This document shows, piece after piece, positions 23,246 to 32,737 of a DNA stretch of 64,000 nt. Where the stretch lies: the NCBI GenBank assembly GCA_964636505.1, contig CAZWRY010000001.1, forward strand, positions 31,712 through 95,711. The letters are read 5' to 3'. The stretch comes from CAZSCF01 sp964636505. GTDB taxonomy: Bacteria; Patescibacteriota; Minisyncoccia; Moranbacterales; UBA2206. Within the stretch, counting starts at the first letter, position 1, and every line of letters begins with the position of its first letter. A model generated the notes under the pieces. The model saw only the letters and a program-made list of their open reading frames with translations, made no database searches and was not told the DNA's origin. A program made the position numbers and the translations under genes.

Positions 23246-26041
23246 TTATTGAAAAACGGCTCCCATAAATTTATCTTTTTTTAAGTTCGTTTTATTCTTT
23301 ATTTTTGTCTTTCCGTCCTCTCCGGGTTCACTAGTTGAGCCTTCTGGGTATCTCCAAATCAAGTCAAAATTTTGAGGATATGTAATGTCGGAAATGAAGT
23401 CGGATCCAGAGCTGCCGGATTGCTTTTGAACTAAAAGTGAATAAGAATCGGACGGTTTATTGTTTTCATTCAAGGAAATTTTAAAAGGCAACAAATAGGT
23501 ATATTTTACCACAACTTCTTCTTTCGGGCTGACATAAACCCAATTGGCAAAAACTGTCTTATCGGCATCATCATAAATTCGAGTTCCGCTTTCCTCATCT
23601 ATTTTTATTGAATTCTCTTCGGCTTCAACTTGGGAATCACGCTTGAATTTGAGAGCTGTGTAGTCCAAGGGAGGAGAATTAAACTCTCGCGTTTGACCTT
23701 CGGCCGAAATCAACTTGGATCCCCTGGGAACATAGACTCGCATATAATTGGCATTAACCTTATTGAACCACTCATAAGGCGTGTCTCCTCCATTATGTTT
23801 TCTGCTAATAGTCACGGAATCAACGATTGAACCGTCATCTTTAATTTCCGCTTTATGCTCAATTCTTTCTTCAATAACTCCGTCTGTCTTGTAGCCGTTA
23901 ATATTGGAGTTAATAACACTCAAGTAATCCTTATCGGTAGACAAAATTTCTCCTGACCAACCTTCTTCGGATATTTTCTTTTCAATACCATAGTTTCTGG
24001 AATAAAGCAACATTTGCTTTTCATTTAAGCTTTCCATTAGGATGTCCAGTGTTTTAACGACACTGGAAACTTTTTTGGAATTGAAAATCGCATCTAATAT
24101 TTTAGGCGCCAAATCGGCTAAAATTTTCTTGGGTTGGTTCAACTCTTTATCATATTCAACCTCAACTTCATTTTGGACTTCCTTCAAAAAATTATCTTTA
24201 TCAATGGTAACTTCATATTCCGGCATATCAATAGGCCCACTGACTTCTAGTAATTTTTCCATCACGTTCGGCGTCATGGTGATAATTCCGTCAACTGTCG
24301 GGCCGCCGGTTTTTTCATAAAACCAAATGGCTTTTTCGGCTGAAACCGGAAAATCCGGAAACCAGTTGCTGTCGTGCAAGCTCCAAGCTGCGCTAATCTT
24401 TTGGATCGGTTCTGGAGGAACAACCTTTTCTCTAAGCTGACCATCGGGATTGAATATTCCATCAATAAAAAAATTATTTATTCTTCCGTTAAAAATATCC
24501 ATCACGCCATAACTGCCAATGAATCCGCCGGTAGCTCTCATTTCCTGATTATTTTGAAATAAAAACAAATATTTACGCGGACCGTTGCCGCCTAAAATAT
24601 CTGAAAAAATTTGTCCGTTATCCACAAAGCCCTTCACGAAGGTTTCCATCTGCGGCAATTTGTTTTTCAATCCTACAAATTGAGCTCTTTGTTCTTCCGG
24701 AATATCCTCCACATTGACTTTTTCCAGATCTTTTCGGGTTTTCTTTAAGAGATTTAGAATTTCTTGAGAATTCTTATTGGAATCCTGGAATATTTTCAAG
24801 AAAGAAACAGACTCGTCGCCTGCGTTATTTTCCAGAGGATTTTTTATTTGCTCTAAAACCTTCATCACATTTCCTGATAAGATTCCGATGTGAGAAATAT
24901 TTTTTCCGGCTTCGGCCAGATACTTACCCGAAGAAAGCTTGGAAATATATGGGAAAAAGCGTGAGCCTTCAACCAGGATGCCGCCCAAATCACTAAGCTC
25001 CTGGGAAATGTTATCAAAATTTTCATAAGCCTCTCCAAATTGAAAAGAAGAATCTTGAAAATTACTTTGCATAATCCCATCTTTAGCCTGCATCAAATTG
25101 GCATAGGCCACTTGACTCGTACCCAAAACAGATTCTTTAACTTCCAGGCTTCTTTTGAAAAAACCGATCCCAAAAACCACCAAAAAAATAAAGCTGGAAA
25201 TGGCTGCAAAAGCAAAAAGAGGTTTCCGAGGTCTGAAATCATCAGACACCCCTGAAAATTCCGATAATTTGGGCAATGAAAATATTTTTGTTTCTGACAG
25301 CCGGTCTTTAAACTCCGATAAAAATTCCTTCCAGGAAAATTCGTTTTCATTTTCAGTTATCAATATGTCTTCTTCACCACCAAAATCAACCTCTTTATAT
25401 CTTCCGTCTTTTAATAAATCTTCTCCCCTGTTTTTTTCAAGCAAAATATCCGCCTGAATTTCCAAAAGATCCTTTGGAGAATAGTTAGTTCGGCAAACTG
25501 TCGGCATTTCCTCAGCATCATAAAGAATGTCCAGTTTAAATTTTTTATTTTCTCTTTTTTGCTTTTCCGCTTCTTCCCTCCGCAACTCAATTCTTTTTTG
25601 TCTTATTTTTTTCTCCCACGCCTCTTGCCTTTTGGCCTCATCTTGCCACCAATTATTTTTCAATTCTTTTTGGATTTGTTGCTTGAAACTTTCTTTGTTT
25701 TCTTTTTTCAAACAAACCCTCAAACATTGGTCTTTTTCATTGAATTTCTTTACATCATAAATATTGGGATTGGCTTCTGTTTTTATTTTTGGTAAAGCTT
25801 CTTTCTTTTTCGGATGAGCAATTATAACAGTTTTTTCTGTCCCTGTTTTTACATCCCAAATATTAGGCTTGGCTTCCAATTTTTTATCAAATAGAAGGTC
25901 TTTCTTTTGAATTTTATCTGGCTTGGTTCTAAATATTTTTCTTGCTCCAACTTTCTTTATTTTTTCCAAATCTAAATCACCGGTTTCATTTACCGGACGC
26001 ACATCAAACATCTGCGGAATTACTCTATTTTTCTTTTCCAT
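23246..26041 (-). CDS. Large DUF4012 protein with cytoplasmic N-terminal region
   Basis: This 931-residue protein has an N-terminal region of about 280 residues rich in K, E and R, one membrane span (FAFAAISSFIFLVVFGIGFF), and a long exported part with the DUF4012 signature NNQEMRATGGFIGSYG, LHDSNWFPDF and TMTPNVMEKLLEVSGPID. The cytoplasmic part holds three copies of a short motif, P-[NQ]-[IM]-[FWY]-D-V, at residues 9-14, 59-64 and 92-97. Its ATG overlaps the end of the upstream glycosyltransferase gene by 17 bases, so they are co-translated. Its role is unknown, but the context points to glycan assembly at the cell surface. Confidence 0.85.
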   Translation of the reverse strand: MEKKNRVIPQMFDVRPVNETGDLDLEKIKKVGARKIFRTKPDKIQKKDLLFDKKLEAKPNIWDVKTGTEKTVIIAHPKKKEALPKIKTEANPNIYDVKKFNEKDQCLRVCLKKENKESFKQQIQKELKNNWWQDEAKRQEAWEKKIRQKRIELRREEAEKQKRENKKFKLDILYDAEEMPTVCRTNYSPKDLLEIQADILLEKNRGEDLLKDGRYKEVDFGGEEDILITENENEFSWKEFLSEFKDRLSETKIFSLPKLSEFSGVSDDFRPRKPLFAFAAISSFIFLVVFGIGFFKRSLEVKESVLGTSQVAYANLMQAKDGIMQSNFQDSSFQFGEAYENFDNISQELSDLGGILVEGSRFFPYISKLSSGKYLAEAGKNISHIGILSGNVMKVLEQIKNPLENNAGDESVSFLKIFQDSNKNSQEILNLLKKTRKDLEKVNVEDIPEEQRAQFVGLKNKLPQMETFVKGFVDNGQIFSDILGGNGPRKYLFLFQNNQEMRATGGFIGSYGVMDIFNGRINNFFIDGIFNPDGQLREKVVPPEPIQKISAAWSLHDSNWFPDFPVSAEKAIWFYEKTGGPTVDGIITMTPNVMEKLLEVSGPIDMPEYEVTIDKDNFLKEVQNEVEVEYDKELNQPKKILADLAPKILDAIFNSKKVSSVVKTLDILMESLNEKQMLLYSRNYGIEKKISEEGWSGEILSTDKDYLSVINSNINGYKTDGVIEERIEHKAEIKDDGSIVDSVTISRKHNGGDTPYEWFNKVNANYMRVYVPRGSKLISAEGQTREFNSPPLDYTALKFKRDSQVEAEENSIKIDEESGTRIYDDADKTVFANWVYVSPKEEVVVKYTYLLPFKISLNENNKPSDSYSLLVQKQSGSSGSDFISDITYPQNFDLIWRYPEGSTSEPGEDGKTKIKNKTNLKKDKFMGAVFQ

Positions 26042-27155
26042 TGATTTCCTGATATATTTTTTGTGTTTTTCTGGCCATTTCCTCCCAACTATATTTTTTA
26101 ACTTGCCTATAACCTTTTGCTATCAATTCTTGCCTTAGGTTTTTATTATTCAAAATTTTCAAAATAGCCTCACTTATGCTTTTAACATTTCCGCCGTCAA
26201 AATACAGCGCACTATCGCCCAAAATTTCCAAAGCGCATTCATGATTAGAACAAAGCACAGGAACACCTTCTGCCATCGCTTCCAGCGGCGGCAATTCAAA
26301 ACCCTCATAAAGCGAAGGACGGATATAGGCCGTGGCATTTTTAAGCAATATGTTCATCTCGTTATCCGGCACAAAGCCGGCGAAAACAACATTGCCTACT
26401 CCATTTTCAGCCGCAAAATTTTTAAGTCGCTTATAGAAATAATCTTCGCCACCGACAAAAACCAGTCCGATTCCCGATTCTGAAATTTCCTTAAACGCTA
26501 AAACCAAACGTTCCGGATTCTTGTGCGGATAAACGTTTCCAATGTATATGATATACGGTTTTATTATACCATAAAAATCCAGAGCACCCTTTTCCTTTTC
26601 AAAATATTTATTCACTGGCTTATCACAGGCCTCATAGGTAACGGAAATTTTATCTTCCGGTATATTTTTATAGACACTCGAAATGTCTTTTTTAGTAAAA
26701 TCCGATACGGTTATTATTTTTTCCGCTCTATTTATTGCCGCTTTAATGACCACTTTGTAAGCCAAAAACTTTAGCCAATATAAAATTGGACTAAGAGTGG
26801 AGCTTCTCACTGTTGGAAAATGAAGCAAAATCAAATCGTGAATAGTCAGTATAATTTTTTTCCTGTAAGCAAAGGGTACATTAAAATGCGGGAAATGCAC
26901 AAAATCAAATTTATATTTTCTAAGTAGTCTGGGAAAAAATAACTGTTCGGAAAAAGAATACCAAGGATAATCCGCTAGTACTTTTTGAAAGTTTTTGTTT
27001 TTAGGTTGGTATTCGTCAAAATTTTCTAGGCGTAAAAAAACCACATACTGATTGCTCTGATCAATTTTTTCTAAATTTTCTATTAATTTTTGCGTGTAGC
27101 GCCCCAGTCCTTTGCCAATAGAACCATAAAAGCGAGCATCAATTCCGATGTACAT
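26025..27155 (-). CDS. Glycosyltransferase, GT4 family
   Basis: With the ATG at 27155 (376 residues; MYIGIDARFYGS) this is a GT-B enzyme: GKGLGRYTQKLIENL, TIHDLILLHFP, YIGNVYPHKNP and the EX7E motif in PSLYEGFELPPLEAMA. An alternative ATG lies six codons upstream. It overlaps the large DUF4012 gene. It transfers an unidentified sugar in surface glycan synthesis. Confidence 0.88.
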   Translation of the reverse strand: MYIGIDARFYGSIGKGLGRYTQKLIENLEKIDQSNQYVVFLRLENFDEYQPKNKNFQKVLADYPWYSFSEQLFFPRLLRKYKFDFVHFPHFNVPFAYRKKIILTIHDLILLHFPTVRSSTLSPILYWLKFLAYKVVIKAAINRAEKIITVSDFTKKDISSVYKNIPEDKISVTYEACDKPVNKYFEKEKGALDFYGIIKPYIIYIGNVYPHKNPERLVLAFKEISESGIGLVFVGGEDYFYKRLKNFAAENGVGNVVFAGFVPDNEMNILLKNATAYIRPSLYEGFELPPLEAMAEGVPVLCSNHECALEILGDSALYFDGGNVKSISEAILKILNNKNLRQELIAKGYRQVKKYSWEEMARKTQKIYQEINGKEK

Positions 27156-27243
27156 ATGGCTTGATTTTATCATTTTTTTGACATTTAAAAAAGCAGCGCT
27201 CTTTGCAAGCATGCTGCTAAAAAACAATTTTTATATTTTAATT

Positions 27244-28410
27244 TTATTTACCACCTAAAACTTTCAAAAATTCTTGTGCGGTTTTGTTCCAACTAAATTT
27301 TTGAGCTTGTTTTAGGCCTTTTTCTATCATTTTTTTTCTAAATTCAGAATTTGTGAGAATTTCCTTCATAACCTCAAAGATTTCGTTAGGCTTATTGGGA
27401 TCAATAAGAATTCCGCCGCTACCCACAACCTCCGGTAAAGAAGAAGAATGAGAAACAATCACCGGAACGCCTGAGCTCATCGCTTCTAGAGGCGGGAAGC
27501 CAAAGCCTTCAAAAAAAGAAGGATAAATAAAAAGAGAAGCTAAATTATAGACATATTCTTTATCCACATCTTCAACAAAATCAATGACCTGAATATTGTC
27601 TTTGTTTTTTGATTTTTTTATTTCTGCAAATATTTTTTTACTAAGCCATCCTGAAGATCCGGCTATTACTAACTTGTAATCGGCCAGGCCTTTTAAATTC
27701 TCATAACTGGCAAATTTCTGCAATTTGTTATAGGCGCGGATAATTCCAATAATGTTTTTCCTTGGCTCAATTGTACCCAAATACAAAATAAACTTATAAG
27801 GCAATTTATATTTTTGCTTAACTTCTAAGAGTTTTCCGTCATTACGATCGATTACCCTGAATTTTTCCGAAATTCCACTGGGAATTACTTCTATTTTTTG
27901 AGGATCTATTCCGTAAACGGAGCAAAGATCGCTTTTTGTTGACATGGAAACGGTAATTATTTTTTTTGATTTTTGGGCGATTTTTTTCGCGTTAACAAAA
28001 ACATGCCAGAGACGCCTTTTCCAAGAAAATGTTTCCGGATATCTTTCAAAAGAAAGATCATGGAAAGTTGTAATTAATTTAGTATTCTTGCCGGCAGATC
28101 CGAAAATTATGTTTGGCATAAATAAAAAATCCACTCCGCCGAGCATTTTATCAATCTTGGGCCAATCTAAATACCAGTATAAAAAATTAAGAAGCTTATT
28201 TGGATAATTGAATTTTTTCATTGAAACACGGGAAAATTTCTTGAGCCACGCAAAATCCGCTTCGGGCCTAGAAAAGGAATTAAAAAAAAGAATATATTTA
28301 TTCTTTTTATCAATTTCAAAAAGATGCTTCAAAAAATTAAGAGTATATTCTTCTACTCCTGTTTTCCTCCCTTCTGCCAGACATCTTGCATCAATGCCAA
28401 TCTTTGCCAT
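27244..28410 (-). CDS. Glycosyltransferase, GT4 family
   Basis: A 388-residue GT-B enzyme: IGIDARCLAEGRKTGVEEYT at the start, TTFHDLSFERYPETF, YLGTIEPRKN, and EX7E in PSFFEGFGFPPLEAMSSG. It resembles the paralogue at 26025 and probably adds a successive sugar to the same glycan. Its ATG forms the base of a hairpin with the repeat element 28408-28582. Confidence 0.9.
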   Translation of the reverse strand: MAKIGIDARCLAEGRKTGVEEYTLNFLKHLFEIDKKNKYILFFNSFSRPEADFAWLKKFSRVSMKKFNYPNKLLNFLYWYLDWPKIDKMLGGVDFLFMPNIIFGSAGKNTKLITTFHDLSFERYPETFSWKRRLWHVFVNAKKIAQKSKKIITVSMSTKSDLCSVYGIDPQKIEVIPSGISEKFRVIDRNDGKLLEVKQKYKLPYKFILYLGTIEPRKNIIGIIRAYNKLQKFASYENLKGLADYKLVIAGSSGWLSKKIFAEIKKSKNKDNIQVIDFVEDVDKEYVYNLASLFIYPSFFEGFGFPPLEAMSSGVPVIVSHSSSLPEVVGSGGILIDPNKPNEIFEVMKEILTNSEFRKKMIEKGLKQAQKFSWNKTAQEFLKVLGGK

Positions 28411-28582
28411 ATTTGTCTACGAGGTACGAGTAGCTACAAATATGAGCATCCCGCACCAATTTTCTGTACTCAATTTTCTTATATATTAATTAAAGCCACC
28501 GGCCTGCCTGCCGGTAGGCAGGCGACTCCATGCATCCAAAAGTCCGTAAGTCAATATTTTTCTTTGAAACTGGTGCGTGAAG
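28408..28582. repeat. Composite palindromic element at a glycosyltransferase start
   Basis: CATATTTGT (28408-28416) pairs with ACAAATATG (28436-28444), a hairpin that includes the ATG. Then come GAGCATCCCGCACCAATTT and, at the far end, GAAACTGGTGCGTGA, a diverged inverted end. In the middle lies GCCTGCCTGCCGGTAGGCAGG, also found in the 2611 and 53141 copies. The GCTACAAAnATGAGCATCCC part is shared with the rnpB insert at 32516. Confidence 0.7.
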
Positions 28583-28597
28583 CCATATTCATTGTTT

Positions 28598-29215
28598 TTA
28601 CCCTTTAGGTTCTCTAAAATAATGGACTAACAGAACTATCCAAAAAGACAGGAAAATACCCGCCAATAAAAGACCTGGAGTAACTATCTTAAAATTAAAA
28701 GAATGCTTGATAATGACCGGATCCTGACCGAGAATATCAAACCAAGCCGCATCTTTTTGAGAATAATTCAGGCTGTCGGTATTTTTGGATATTTCTTTTT
28801 TTATTGAATCGGAAATATTTTTCAGTTCCTTTTCGCTTAAGGAAGAAAAATAAACCAAAACTAGCTGGGAAGATCGTTTTTCCGGTTTAAGCAGTTTTGT
28901 CAGTTTCTTGAGAGAAAAATTAGCCGATGAAATTTCAGAATTCTGATAAATTCTTTCAACTGTTCCCGGATCTTTCAACCATTCAACTATCGTATCGGCA
29001 AATTTTTCATCTGCTCCCAACCTATAATAGTAATCGTATTTATAATCTGCTGTCTGATCAATCCCTTTTCGCGTGATATTTAATGCCAAAGAGGCATCAT
29101 AGGAAACCGGACGAGCATAAAAAAACAAAAGACCGCCAACCACAACCAGAAAGACCCCAAACAAAAATATTCGCAAATGTTTTTTAATAATCAGGATGTA
29201 TTCTTTAAGATCCAT
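28598..29215 (-). CDS. Wzz-like chain-length protein (short form)
   Basis: A 205-residue protein with the Wzz topology: spans at about 15-35 and 175-197, and an exported helical middle. It starts MDLKEYILIIKKHLRIF, typical of Wzz family N-termini. No tyrosine-kinase domain is attached. It lies between glycosyltransferase genes and, with the protein at 9367, is the second candidate regulator of polysaccharide length in the window. Confidence 0.7.
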   Translation of the reverse strand: MDLKEYILIIKKHLRIFLFGVFLVVVGGLLFFYARPVSYDASLALNITRKGIDQTADYKYDYYYRLGADEKFADTIVEWLKDPGTVERIYQNSEISSANFSLKKLTKLLKPEKRSSQLVLVYFSSLSEKELKNISDSIKKEISKNTDSLNYSQKDAAWFDILGQDPVIIKHSFNFKIVTPGLLLAGIFLSFWIVLLVHYFREPKG

Positions 29216-29308
29216 ACTTTTAATGATAAATGACTAATGATAAATTTCTAAGCTTTGGATTTTGAAATTGCTTGCCCACTGGCACAGCCGGAGATTTGTC
29301 ATTGGAAA

Positions 29309-30415
29309 TTAGGACTTTGTCATTTCAAAGAGTGCAAGCTCTTTGGCTATATATTCCTTTATCTTAGCCTTAAATACGCTTTTGTCAAATTTTTTGGCGC
29401 TTTCTCTGATATAATTCGGATTAAATTTGATACCTTGAAATTTTTTAACCGCCGCCACAATATCCTCAACTTCTTGTCTTTCAAAAAAAATCCCGGTTTT
29501 TTCATCTTCCATGTGTTCCGGAATATCACCGCCGCGATAAGCAATAACCGGCCTGCCGGAAGCCATTGCCTCAATAGCCACTATTCCAAAATCTTCTTCC
29601 TGGGGGAAAATAAAGGCTTGGCATTCAGAATAATATTTAGAAAGTTCTTGGTCAGAAAGTCGTCCTAAAAATTCAATGTTGGGGCCAGCCATTTTTTTGA
29701 GCCGTCCAAGTTCTGGACCTCGGCCAATAATTTTCAAGCTTAAGCCCAGCTGATTGAAAGCTTTAATGGCAATATCAAATCTTTTGTAAGCAATTAATCT
29801 TCCAACCATCAAGAAATAATTACCTCTCTTTTGGCTAATATAAAAGTTGTCAAAATTAACTGGTGGATAAATAACTTGACTATCCTTTTTATAGTATTTT
29901 TTTATTCTTTTGGCCACAAAATTGGAATTGGCAATCAGCTTGTCCGTCCTCTCAATGCTCAGTCGATCCCAAATGCGGATATAATTCATAAAAAAAGGAA
30001 CGATTATTTTTATGAAATTTGGGAAATAAAAATCCTGAGTATATTTTTGGCAATCATCCCAGGCATAACGCATCGGCGTGTGCATATAACAGATATGCAG
30101 TGTATCCGGCCCGGTGATAATGCCCTTGGCATAACTGGATGAATCAGAAAGAACAATATCGTAATTGGAAAAATCAAACTGCTCAATCGCTGAAGGCATA
30201 AACTGCGGAAAAATTCTGTGATACTTTAAAGAAAAAGGTAGCTTTTGAATAAACGAGGTTTTGATATTTTTTCCCTCCAAAACTCCGTGCATTAATTTTT
30301 TATTATAAACCAAGGTATAAATTGGCGCGTAAGGAAAAAGTTCCGTAAAACATTCCAATACTCTTTCTGCACCGCCATATTGAACCAAATAATCATGGAC
30401 TAAGGCAATTCTCAT
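29309..30415 (-). CDS. Glycosyltransferase, GT4 family
   Basis: A 368-residue GT-B enzyme starting MRIALVHDYLVQYGGAERV, the classical N-terminus of GT4 mannosyl- and related transferases. MHTPMRYAWDD, VGRLIAYKR and the EX7E-type site FIFPQEEDFGIVAIEAMASG are present. The 94-base gap to the Wzz gene has AT-rich repeats (TCATTGGAAATTAG) like those inside trmD. Confidence 0.92.
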   Translation of the reverse strand: MRIALVHDYLVQYGGAERVLECFTELFPYAPIYTLVYNKKLMHGVLEGKNIKTSFIQKLPFSLKYHRIFPQFMPSAIEQFDFSNYDIVLSDSSSYAKGIITGPDTLHICYMHTPMRYAWDDCQKYTQDFYFPNFIKIIVPFFMNYIRIWDRLSIERTDKLIANSNFVAKRIKKYYKKDSQVIYPPVNFDNFYISQKRGNYFLMVGRLIAYKRFDIAIKAFNQLGLSLKIIGRGPELGRLKKMAGPNIEFLGRLSDQELSKYYSECQAFIFPQEEDFGIVAIEAMASGRPVIAYRGGDIPEHMEDEKTGIFFERQEVEDIVAAVKKFQGIKFNPNYIRESAKKFDKSVFKAKIKEYIAKELALFEMTKS

Positions 30416-30473
30416 GCTTTCAAAAAATTATAAATTACATATGTATTTTAACTTTTTTTGGGATTTTGGACAA

Positions 30474-30524
30474 ATAAAAAAAGCCTGTCGCGGCAGTTTA
30501 TAAATTAAGCTTAAGCTTTTTTTA
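30474..30524 (-). terminator. Rho-independent terminator after the glycosylphosphotransferase gene
   Basis: Outer arms AAAAAAAGC/GCTTTTTTT enclose a loop that has its own CTG-CAG pairing. The stem overlaps the end of the coding region by three bases and is followed by a T-rich run on the minus strand. Confidence 0.6.
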
Positions 30525-31940
30525 TTTTGTATTCTTCCTGCTTCTGAACAAAACCGGAAAAGTTTTAATGCAAATAACGACATCCATCCAAAGCGACCAG
30601 TTTTCAATATAATATAAATCTATTTTATATTCATCTTCAAAATCCAGGTCCGACCGACCGGAAATTTGGGCTAGACCTGTTACTCCCGGCTTGATGGTGA
30701 GAAGCCTGCGATGATAATCCATGTATTTTTCCACTTCCCTTTCCTGGTGAGGCCTGGGTCCAACCATGCTCATATTGCCTTGCAAAACATTAAAAAACTG
30801 CGGCAATTCATCCAAAGAATATTTTTCAATAAAATTACCGACTCGGGTTTTTCTGGGGTCTGCTTTTATTTTGTAAATCGGTCCTTTGCGAACACTCTGT
30901 TTTTCAATTAATTTTTCTTCTAATTTCAAGGCCTCATTCAACTTTTTGTTTTCCTTGGTAATGCAATATTCCCATTTGAGATACCTAAATTTATAAACAA
31001 AAAATTTCTTTCCATCTCCGCCCACTCTTTCGTTTTTATAAATTATCGGACCGCCATCTTCCAACTTAATCAGGATAGCCACGACCAACATTATCGGCGA
31101 AACAAGGATTATTCCAAAGATTGAAGCCGCAATGTCAAACACTCTTTTGATAATTCTGCCCCATCCATCCAGAGGCGTATGTTTCACTTCAATTATCGGT
31201 TCTCCATCCAAAACACTGATTTTTATATTGGGAGTCTGTAACGTTGTTGCAATATATTTATAGGTAATATTATTAATAGCGCAAAAATCGACCAACTTTT
31301 CCTGCTCGTCATCAGTTATGGAAGGTTCACATAAAATGATTTCCTCTATGCCTTTTTCTTTTCTAATTTGCTTTATTGCCTTGAGATGAACCGTTTCTAT
31401 TTGATCGACAACTTTGTATCCCAGATTCTTGTTTTGTTCCAAGATATTCCTGATAGCCGCAAGTTTCCCATTTCGCCCGATAAGCAAAACCCGGTGAACA
31501 CCGATTTCGTATTTTCGGAGCAGCCATTTTTGAATTAAATGCAAAAACAATCTGGCCGTAATAACAAAAAAGGTAGCCATGCCCCAAGCGGCCAAAATAA
31601 CAAAACGAGATGAAAACCATTCTCTTTTTAAGAATATAGCTACGATTATGATAACTAAACCAATTGAAGTTGCTACGGCAACTCTCCAGGCCTCCTTCCA
31701 AAAGCTTCTGGTTGATCTGATGTTATAGAGACCTTCAATAGCATAAATCAAAAGAAAAAAGGGAGCCACAAAAAAAATAACCCTCATATATTCATCAAAA
31801 GGGAAATTATAGAGTTTAGGTTTTAAGATCATTACTTCCGGAATATTTCTGATAGCAAAAGCAGCGATGGAAGCTAAAATAATCATTAGAAAATCAGTTG
31901 GAACCTGGATAGCACTAAAGAATAATTCTGATTTTTTCAT
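30522..31940 (-). CDS. Polyprenyl glycosylphosphotransferase (WbaP/WcaJ type)
   Basis: This enzyme starts a repeat-unit glycan by moving a sugar-1-phosphate onto undecaprenyl phosphate. The 472-residue protein has four N-terminal spans, a Rossmann-like middle domain (VHRVLLIGRNGKLAA), a fifth hydrophobic segment and the catalytic C-terminus: KNERVGGDGKKFFVYKFR, SLDELPQFFNVLQGNMSMVG, PRPH and KPGVTGLAQISGR. It starts the surface glycan operon that continues through the glycosyltransferases, Wzz and DUF4012 genes. Confidence 0.93.
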   Translation of the reverse strand: MKKSELFFSAIQVPTDFLMIILASIAAFAIRNIPEVMILKPKLYNFPFDEYMRVIFFVAPFFLLIYAIEGLYNIRSTRSFWKEAWRVAVATSIGLVIIIVAIFLKREWFSSRFVILAAWGMATFFVITARLFLHLIQKWLLRKYEIGVHRVLLIGRNGKLAAIRNILEQNKNLGYKVVDQIETVHLKAIKQIRKEKGIEEIILCEPSITDDEQEKLVDFCAINNITYKYIATTLQTPNIKISVLDGEPIIEVKHTPLDGWGRIIKRVFDIAASIFGIILVSPIMLVVAILIKLEDGGPIIYKNERVGGDGKKFFVYKFRYLKWEYCITKENKKLNEALKLEEKLIEKQSVRKGPIYKIKADPRKTRVGNFIEKYSLDELPQFFNVLQGNMSMVGPRPHQEREVEKYMDYHRRLLTIKPGVTGLAQISGRSDLDFEDEYKIDLYYIENWSLWMDVVICIKTFPVLFRSRKNTK

Positions 31941-32067
31941 AAAAAATTTCGTCTACCGATTATTTATGCCAACAATTAGCATTGAATTCAAAATTTATCA
32001 AAGCAAATCTATAAGCCGGATTCTGTTCCAATTTTCTCGAAATTTTAATTTCGCAAGAAAATTGAGA

Positions 32068-32178
32068 ACCCCTGCACCTTTTCTATTAACAAACTTCGCA
32101 TATCCGCAATGGAGGCGAAGCCGACACCGCGAAATATATTTTTGCAATTAAAATTTGTTCTCGGAAAAGGTGCGGGGT
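32068..32178. repeat. Palindromic element inside rnpB, copy 2
   Basis: The ends ACCCCTGCACCTTTTC and GAAAAGGTGCGGGGT are inverted, and the interior folds on itself (GGCGAAGCC tip). It is closely similar along its whole length to copy 1 (32516-32627). It lies between the P2 3' strand and CR V, where a compact RNase P RNA has only a few bases. Confidence 0.85.
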
Positions 32179-32515
32179 CAACAACTTTAGAAAATTAGAG
32201 ACAATCATTTATCTAGCCCCAATATTGCTATTGGGATCAAGCGGCACTTCCAGTATTTCCTAGGGGAATGCTGGACACGACCTTGCATCCAGATAAGGAT
32301 TTAGCCGTTTCACTCCTGACGTTACCGTCGGGACTTATCCTAATTTTTCAATCAGGATACCCAAAAGACTTTCGTCTTTAGGCGTCTCTGCTCGCACCTC
32401 GTGGATTACTCCAGGCGGGCGTTACCCGCTACCCTGCTACCCCTTAAAGGGGTGGATGTCCGGACTTTCCTCTGCCATTTTTGTCTTCGACAAAGTCGAA
32501 GCTACAAAAATGAGC

Positions 32516-32627
32516 ATCCCTGCACCTTTTCTATCAACAAACTTCGTATATCCGCAATGAAGGCGAAGCCGACACCGCGAAAAATATTATTTGTAACCAA
32601 AATTTGTTTTCGGAAAAGGTGCGGGAT
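32516..32627. repeat. Palindromic element inside rnpB, copy 1
   Basis: The ends ATCCCTGCACCTTTT and AAAAGGTGCGGGAT are inverted. It lies in the P3 region, ahead of the hairpin CATTTTTGT...ACAAAAATG that directly precedes CR I. Its outer ATCCC(T)GCACC matches the ends of the elements at 10312, 14292, 28408 and 53202. Confidence 0.85.
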
Positions 32628-32698
32628 AGTCTCAAATGACAGCAATTGTCCAATTTGCCTTGATAAATTTCAGACTCAATTATTAAAATACACCCTTT

Positions 32699-32727
32699 AT
32701 CATAATTAAAATAAACCAGTTTGTCAA
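32699..32727 (-). promoter_or_regulatory. Sigma-70 type promoter for rnpB
   Basis: On the minus strand TTGACA (32722-32727) and TATGAT (32699-32704) are separated by exactly 17 bases. The predicted start, near 32693, is about 20 bases before P1. It lies just past the end of the reverse transcriptase gene. Confidence 0.8.
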
Positions 32728-32737
32728 ACCAAATATG

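Larger units (their letters stand above)
31991..32670 (-). ncRNA. rnpB: RNase P RNA, enlarged by two inserted palindromes
   Basis: This is the catalytic RNA of RNase P (tRNA 5' maturation). On the minus strand the conserved parts appear in order: a 19-base P1 5' strand ending at 32670, GGACAATT (P2), GAGGAAAGTCCGGAC (CR I), CGAGGTGCGAGCAGAG, ATAAGTCCCGACGGTAAC, GTGAAACGGCTAAATCC, CTAGATAAATGATTGTCT (P2 3' strand), ACAGAATCCGGCTTATAG (CR V) and the P1 3' strand (31991-32009). P1 pairs over nearly all of its 19 bases. At about 680 nt it is far longer than the usual 350-400; two 111/112-nt copies of one palindrome account for about 220 nt of this, one at P3 and one between P2 and CR V. Confidence 0.93.

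Noticed and set aside
32041..32709. Plus-strand open frames with repeated peptides across rnpB
   Set aside because: The repeats are the two palindromes translated; conserved RNase P RNA blocks on the minus strand explain the region.
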